A program made the translations under genes and the position numbers. The notes beneath the pieces are model-generated. The model made no database searches and had not been told where the DNA came from. It was given only the letters and a program-made list of their open reading frames with translations. 8,393 nt of DNA, taken from an uncultured Selenomonadales bacterium (GTDB taxonomy: Bacteria > Bacillota > Negativicutes > Selenomonadales > Selenomonadaceae). The DNA is taken from contig CALGGP010000223.1 in assembly GCA_937915885.1 (NCBI GenBank), positions 1 to 8,393 on the forward strand, written 5' to 3'. The number at the start of each line of letters is the position of its first letter. Position 1 is the first letter of the stretch. Of the stretch, positions 6,266 through 8,393 are shown piece after piece.

Positions 6266-6456
6266 ATCTTAACGCTTGTGCTCGCTCGAGTATGGGGACG
6301 TTTGAAAACTTCATGGGCGGCATGACGATCGTTTTTGCGATCGAGGCGACGGTGAGCGGCTCCAAAGTGAGTGTGACGGTGACGCCGACGATTGACGATG
6401 AAGAGATCGAAGATTGCATCGTGACGATCGAGCGCGTTGTCTTCAATCGACCGTGA
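6266..6456 (+). pseudogene. Stranded 3' fragment of the GspI-like pseudopilin gene
   Basis: Encodes a diverged copy of the C-terminal 62 or so residues of the pseudopilin that ends at 6202, from LNACARSSMGTFENF to the same ERVVFNRP end. About nine residues differ: several conservative (V/I, L/I, T/S), others not (D to A, E to A, E to G). It lacks the leader and membrane helix, so it cannot enter a pilus. An ATG at 6292 and a TTG at 6247 could open the frame, but neither has a ribosome binding site. It overlaps the intact methyltransferase tail by 14 bases. Confidence 0.8.
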
Positions 6457-6519
6457 GGACACCGTATTTGATCGGACTGTAGCGCCCGCCGACAAAATTT
6501 TTAAAGCCCAACCGATCAA
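6266..6519. repeat. Tandem duplication, copy 2 (254 bp)
   Basis: Second member of the direct repeat described for 6012-6265. Here the right part belongs to the intact methyltransferase gene (stop at 6443-6445), while the left part is a stranded pseudopilin 3' fragment. The longest identical blocks are around GACGTTTGAAAAC with the following bases, and around the shared stop region ending CGACCGTGAGGAC. Confidence 0.9.
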
Positions 6520-7234
6520 ACTCGAGGCTCCGCGCGTTTTCTTTCAACACCACCCGATGACGCGCAACCCGACAAGCCTCCGCGATCGCCTCAGTCGTCA
6601 CGCGTCGATGATCCGCCGCCAGACGGATCACATTCACCGCGCAACTTCGCTCGAGCGCGTGTCGAAACATCGGATCGAAATACACCACATCAAACGCATT
6701 GTCCGACTCCGCGCGGAGCACGTCAATATAATCAGCCGCGATCACTTTCACCCGACGCATCGCCTCGAGCACGCGTTGATTGTCGCCGTCGAACGTCCGC
6801 AGCCCGCGCTCGATCACATACGCCAACAACGGATTGATCTCGACCGCCGTCACTTCGCACCGACTGACATAACTCGAAACGATCGCGTCCGAGCCCAGCC
6901 CCAATGTGCAATCCAATATGCGCATTCCCGCAGTCAAATTCATCGCTTCAATCATTCGATCCGTCGCGCCCGCGCGCATCATCTTGATCCTCAAATGCGC
7001 CGTCGACGGGTGAAAAAATATTTCCCGCTCCGAATTATTTTCGTCGATCGTCACCAATCGGAGCGAATTTTTTTTTGCCACGATGATCTCATCGGCGCCG
7101 AACTCTCGCGCCAACTCCTCAATCGATCGCCGTCGCCGCTCGACATATTCAATCCCCAAATCCCGCGCCGCTTCAATCGCCAACTTGATCGCCGCGCCCT
7201 GTTCTCGTCGCCCCGTCGTCGCTATCGCTCGCAT
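6443..7234 (-). CDS. Class I SAM-dependent methyltransferase, RsmJ-like
   Basis: A 263-residue protein with a Rossmann methyltransferase fold. It shows motif I ILDCTLGLGSDA, the acidic strand-2 end VTAVEINPL (ribose-binding Glu) and motif IV VVYFDPMF. The DPMF motif, the motif I form and the order resemble RsmJ (DUF548), which methylates guanine 1516 of 16S rRNA at N2 in E. coli. The rRNA target is therefore plausible but not proven. An N-terminal region of about 90 residues precedes the fold. The start is ATG at 7234, with GGGGAG 9 bases upstream; an adjacent in-frame GTG at 7237 would add one residue. It is transcribed toward the pseudopilin cluster. Its C-terminal codons (KNFVGGRYSPIKYG) lie in copy 2 of the tandem duplication and are repeated at 6189-6265. 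It is divergent from the AtpZ-like gene, with 71 bases between the starts. Confidence 0.88.
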   Translation of the reverse strand: MRAIATTGRREQGAAIKLAIEAARDLGIEYVERRRRSIEELAREFGADEIIVAKKNSLRLVTIDENNSEREIFFHPSTAHLRIKMMRAGATDRMIEAMNLTAGMRILDCTLGLGSDAIVSSYVSRCEVTAVEINPLLAYVIERGLRTFDGDNQRVLEAMRRVKVIAADYIDVLRAESDNAFDVVYFDPMFRHALERSCAVNVIRLAADHRRVTTEAIAEACRVARHRVVLKENARSLEFDRLGFKNFVGGRYSPIKYGVLTVD

Positions 7235-7250
7235 CACTCATCACTCCCCG

Positions 7251-7279
7251 TTGACTTTGATCCAATAATAAATCATAAT
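7251..7279 (+). promoter_or_regulatory. Sigma-70 promoter of the AtpZ-like gene
   Basis: TTGACT (7251-7256), a 17-base spacer and CATAAT (7274-7279) each match consensus at 5 of 6 positions. The start codon is at 7306, with AAAGGGG (7291-7297) as ribosome binding site. The inverted repeat GTTGAC (7250-7255) / GTCAAC (7280-7285) brackets the promoter. It also places a TTGACA on the reverse strand facing the methyltransferase, though with a poor reverse -10. Confidence 0.7.
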
Positions 7280-7305
7280 GTCAACAGTCGAAAGGGGCGA
7301 TCGAA

Positions 7306-7503
7306 ATGTGGAAGGCGTTCGCAATTCTCTCGGGCGTCGGAATTTATCTCGCCGTGTTCATGCTGATCTGCATTTACCTCGGCGGGCTCGTCGACGATTT
7401 TTTTTCGCTCGACGGCAAGGGACGGCTCGTCGGCATCGTGATCGGATTGCCGCTCGCCTTTTATTCGATTTACCGTCAATTGAAACACAACGGCTTTATT
7501 TAA
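7306..7503 (+). CDS. AtpZ/AtpI-like small membrane protein
   Basis: A 65-residue protein with two predicted membrane helices (about residues 3-25 and 43-58) joined by the loop GGLVDDFFSLDGKG. The layout G-x-x-x-D-x-x-F between helices, followed by a G-rich second helix and a basic end (YRQLKH), is that of the AtpZ/AtpI family. Its members are usually the first genes of F-type ATP synthase operons and have been linked to Mg/Ca supply or to assembly of the c-ring. Here no ATP synthase gene is adjacent: the next gene is FhaA-like. It starts at ATG 7306 behind AAAGGGG, with its own promoter. At this size the assignment rests on topology and a short motif, so it is likely rather than certain. Confidence 0.75.
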   Translation: MWKAFAILSGVGIYLAVFMLICIYLGGLVDDFFSLDGKGRLVGIVIGLPLAFYSIYRQLKHNGFI

Positions 7504-7515
7504 GTTTGACGCATA

Positions 7516-7524
7516 TGATATAAT
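7516..7524 (+). promoter_or_regulatory. Extended -10 promoter of the FhaA-like gene
   Basis: TGATATAAT is a perfect extended -10 (TG-N-TATAAT), starting 13 bases after the AtpZ-like stop. The -35 region is only T-rich (TTTATT at 7495-7500), which extended -10 promoters tolerate. The predicted start is near 7531, giving a short leader with GGGAGG (7541-7546). It makes the fhaA-type gene independently transcribable. Confidence 0.65.
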
Positions 7525-7554
7525 TTGAAAAAAATCCGAAGGGAGGCAGTGTCA

Positions 7555-8349
7555 TTGGGCTTTTCCAAAATCGAATCGGCAATCACCGGACAAATCGCGA
7601 GCCTGTTTCAAAAACGCGGCTCGGTCGAACCGTCGGCACTCATAAAAGCACTCGAGCGCGAAGTGGTCCGTCAACAAACCAAAACTCCGGACGGACTCGT
7701 CGTGCCGAACGATTATACAATTCTGCTGAGTGAGGAAGATTGCCATCGATTGTCGGCGGCGCGGATCATCAAATCGCTCTACGAGGCGGTCGAGAAGAAA
7801 GTCATTCGGGAGAATTGTTTTATGGACGGCAGCCTCGGGGTGCACATCGAGAAAATGTTTGACGGCGACGATGCGATAGTGATTCGCTCAAAGTACATTG
7901 ACGACAGCAAAATAAACGAGGACACGATTGATCTTGAGAATGATGTGTTGTCCAAGACGCTGGTCGAGGACGCGGCGGTCGAGGACAACGAGCAGACGAT
8001 CATAGCGGACAAAAAAATGTTGGTGACATCGATGAAGACGATCCGTCCGCGGCAGATCGAGTATGATATAGCGGTGTTGGCAGTGCGCGATCGAGAGAAG
8101 GCGGAGCTGATTTTGGGCGAGAGGCAAGTGTACATCGGGCGGCGGGACTCAAATGATCTGGTGCTCGATGACGACAGCATATCGCGGGTGCACGCCTACA
8201 TTTCGTACGAGAGGCATCGGCACGTGTTGCGTGATGCGGGCAGTCTCAACGGGACGTTCGTCAACAAAAAGCCGATTGAAAAACATTTGCTCCGACATGG
8301 CGACAAAATCATGATCGGCGCGTCGACGCTGATTTACGAAGCGCTTTAA
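7555..8349 (+). CDS. FhaA-like protein (DUF3662 plus FHA domain)
   Basis: A 264-residue cytoplasmic protein. The N-terminal DUF3662 domain covers about residues 1-110, with the opening FSKIESAITGQIASLF, then EPSALIKALEREV and the central VPNDYTILLSEED. An acidic linker follows (about 120-150, with T148 in DNEQTII). A C-terminal FHA domain spans about 180-264 with its phosphothreonine-binding residues: GRR (R196), SRVH (S210, H213) and SLNGT (N232-G233). In actinobacteria FhaA binds phosphorylated partners in cell-wall synthesis and sits in a cluster with FtsW/RodA, a penicillin-binding protein and a Ser/Thr kinase. The same job is an inference here, since the downstream genes are cut off. The start is TTG at 7555 with GGGAGG 8 bases upstream; TTG 7525 and GTG 7549 are less well placed. 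DUF3662-FHA proteins normally begin where this start puts them. Confidence 0.9.
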   Translation: MGFSKIESAITGQIASLFQKRGSVEPSALIKALEREVVRQQTKTPDGLVVPNDYTILLSEEDCHRLSAARIIKSLYEAVEKKVIRENCFMDGSLGVHIEKMFDGDDAIVIRSKYIDDSKINEDTIDLENDVLSKTLVEDAAVEDNEQTIIADKKMLVTSMKTIRPRQIEYDIAVLAVRDREKAELILGERQVYIGRRDSNDLVLDDDSISRVHAYISYERHRHVLRDAGSLNGTFVNKKPIEKHLLRHGDKIMIGASTLIYEAL

Positions 8350-8393
8350 TAAGGGCGCCGACGCGGGGCGACGATATTTTCTCCCGCCCACCC
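8350..8393. other. GC-rich tail after the FhaA-like gene
   Basis: Begins with a second in-line TAA-like stop context, then GGGCGCCGACG, GGGGCG and CCCGCCCACCC. The GGGCGCCG-CG opening resembles the sequence just after the carboxyltransferase stop (4546 onward), and both pass into C-rich CCCACC sequence. It may be the start of a GC-rich intergenic element, but the window ends before this can be judged. Confidence 0.35.

Noticed and set aside
6247..6456. 69-codon frame as a separate small protein gene
   Set aside because: It is the duplicated 3' part of the upstream pseudopilin gene joined to unrelated bases, with no ribosome binding site or export signal; recorded as a fragment instead.
6437..7366. 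309-codon forward open frame
   Set aside because: Antisense to the methyltransferase, whose motifs are all in the reverse frame. The predicted product is Arg/His-rich and low in complexity.

Overview
The window looks like chromosomal DNA of a moderately GC-rich anaerobic bacterium of the Firmicutes/Negativicutes type. This is an inference from three things: a short-form HisG, a stand-alone biotin-dependent carboxyltransferase without a biotin domain (oxaloacetate decarboxylase alpha / transcarboxylase 5S type), and a DUF3662-FHA (FhaA-type) protein next to an AtpZ-like membrane protein. Ribosome binding sites are strong GGAGG-type, and TTG starts are used (hisG, fhaA). The first 16 bases are all G and sit where an assembly edge would be, so this is probably one end of a contig.

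Layout from left to right. Bases 41-2018 hold hisG and hisD, translationally coupled, with no other histidine gene visible. A reverse-strand HD-domain phosphohydrolase (2013-2525) converges on hisD, and their two stop codons share one TCATGA palindrome. A small forward zinc-ribbon membrane protein follows (2640-3017). Next comes a consensus sigma-70 promoter (TTGACA-17-TATAAT) and the 478-residue carboxyltransferase gene (3102-4538). A very GC-rich stretch of about 340 bases without a convincing gene (4539-4881) separates it from three tightly overlapping pseudopilin genes: a GspG-like major subunit, a GspH/FimT-like subunit and a GspI-like subunit (4882-6202). A reverse-strand RsmJ-like rRNA methyltransferase (6443-7234) converges on the pseudopilin cluster. 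Finally a forward AtpZ-like small membrane protein (7306-7503) and an FhaA-like protein (7555-8349) each have a recognisable promoter.

The three pseudopilins probably co-assemble as part of a type II secretion-like, type IV pilus-like or competence filament. Its ATPase, platform protein and prepilin peptidase must be encoded elsewhere. hisG and hisD supply the first and last steps of histidine synthesis. The carboxyltransferase needs biotin-carrier and partner subunits that are not in the window.

The most unusual structure is a direct tandem duplication of 254 bp (about 6012-6265 and 6266-6519, roughly nine bases in ten identical). It spans the convergent overlap of the third pseudopilin gene and the methyltransferase gene. 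The result is one intact gene of each plus a stranded 3' fragment of each, back to back between them. The differences lie largely at codon third positions, so both copies seem to have diverged while coding. The duplication is either a real rearrangement between diverged copies or a chimeric join of two strains. A second whole-window signal is strong over-representation of the palindrome CGATCG (about 30 copies by hand count). I see no CRISPR array, tRNA, rRNA, insertion sequence or phage gene, and nothing that amounts to a clearly new defence or biosynthetic system.
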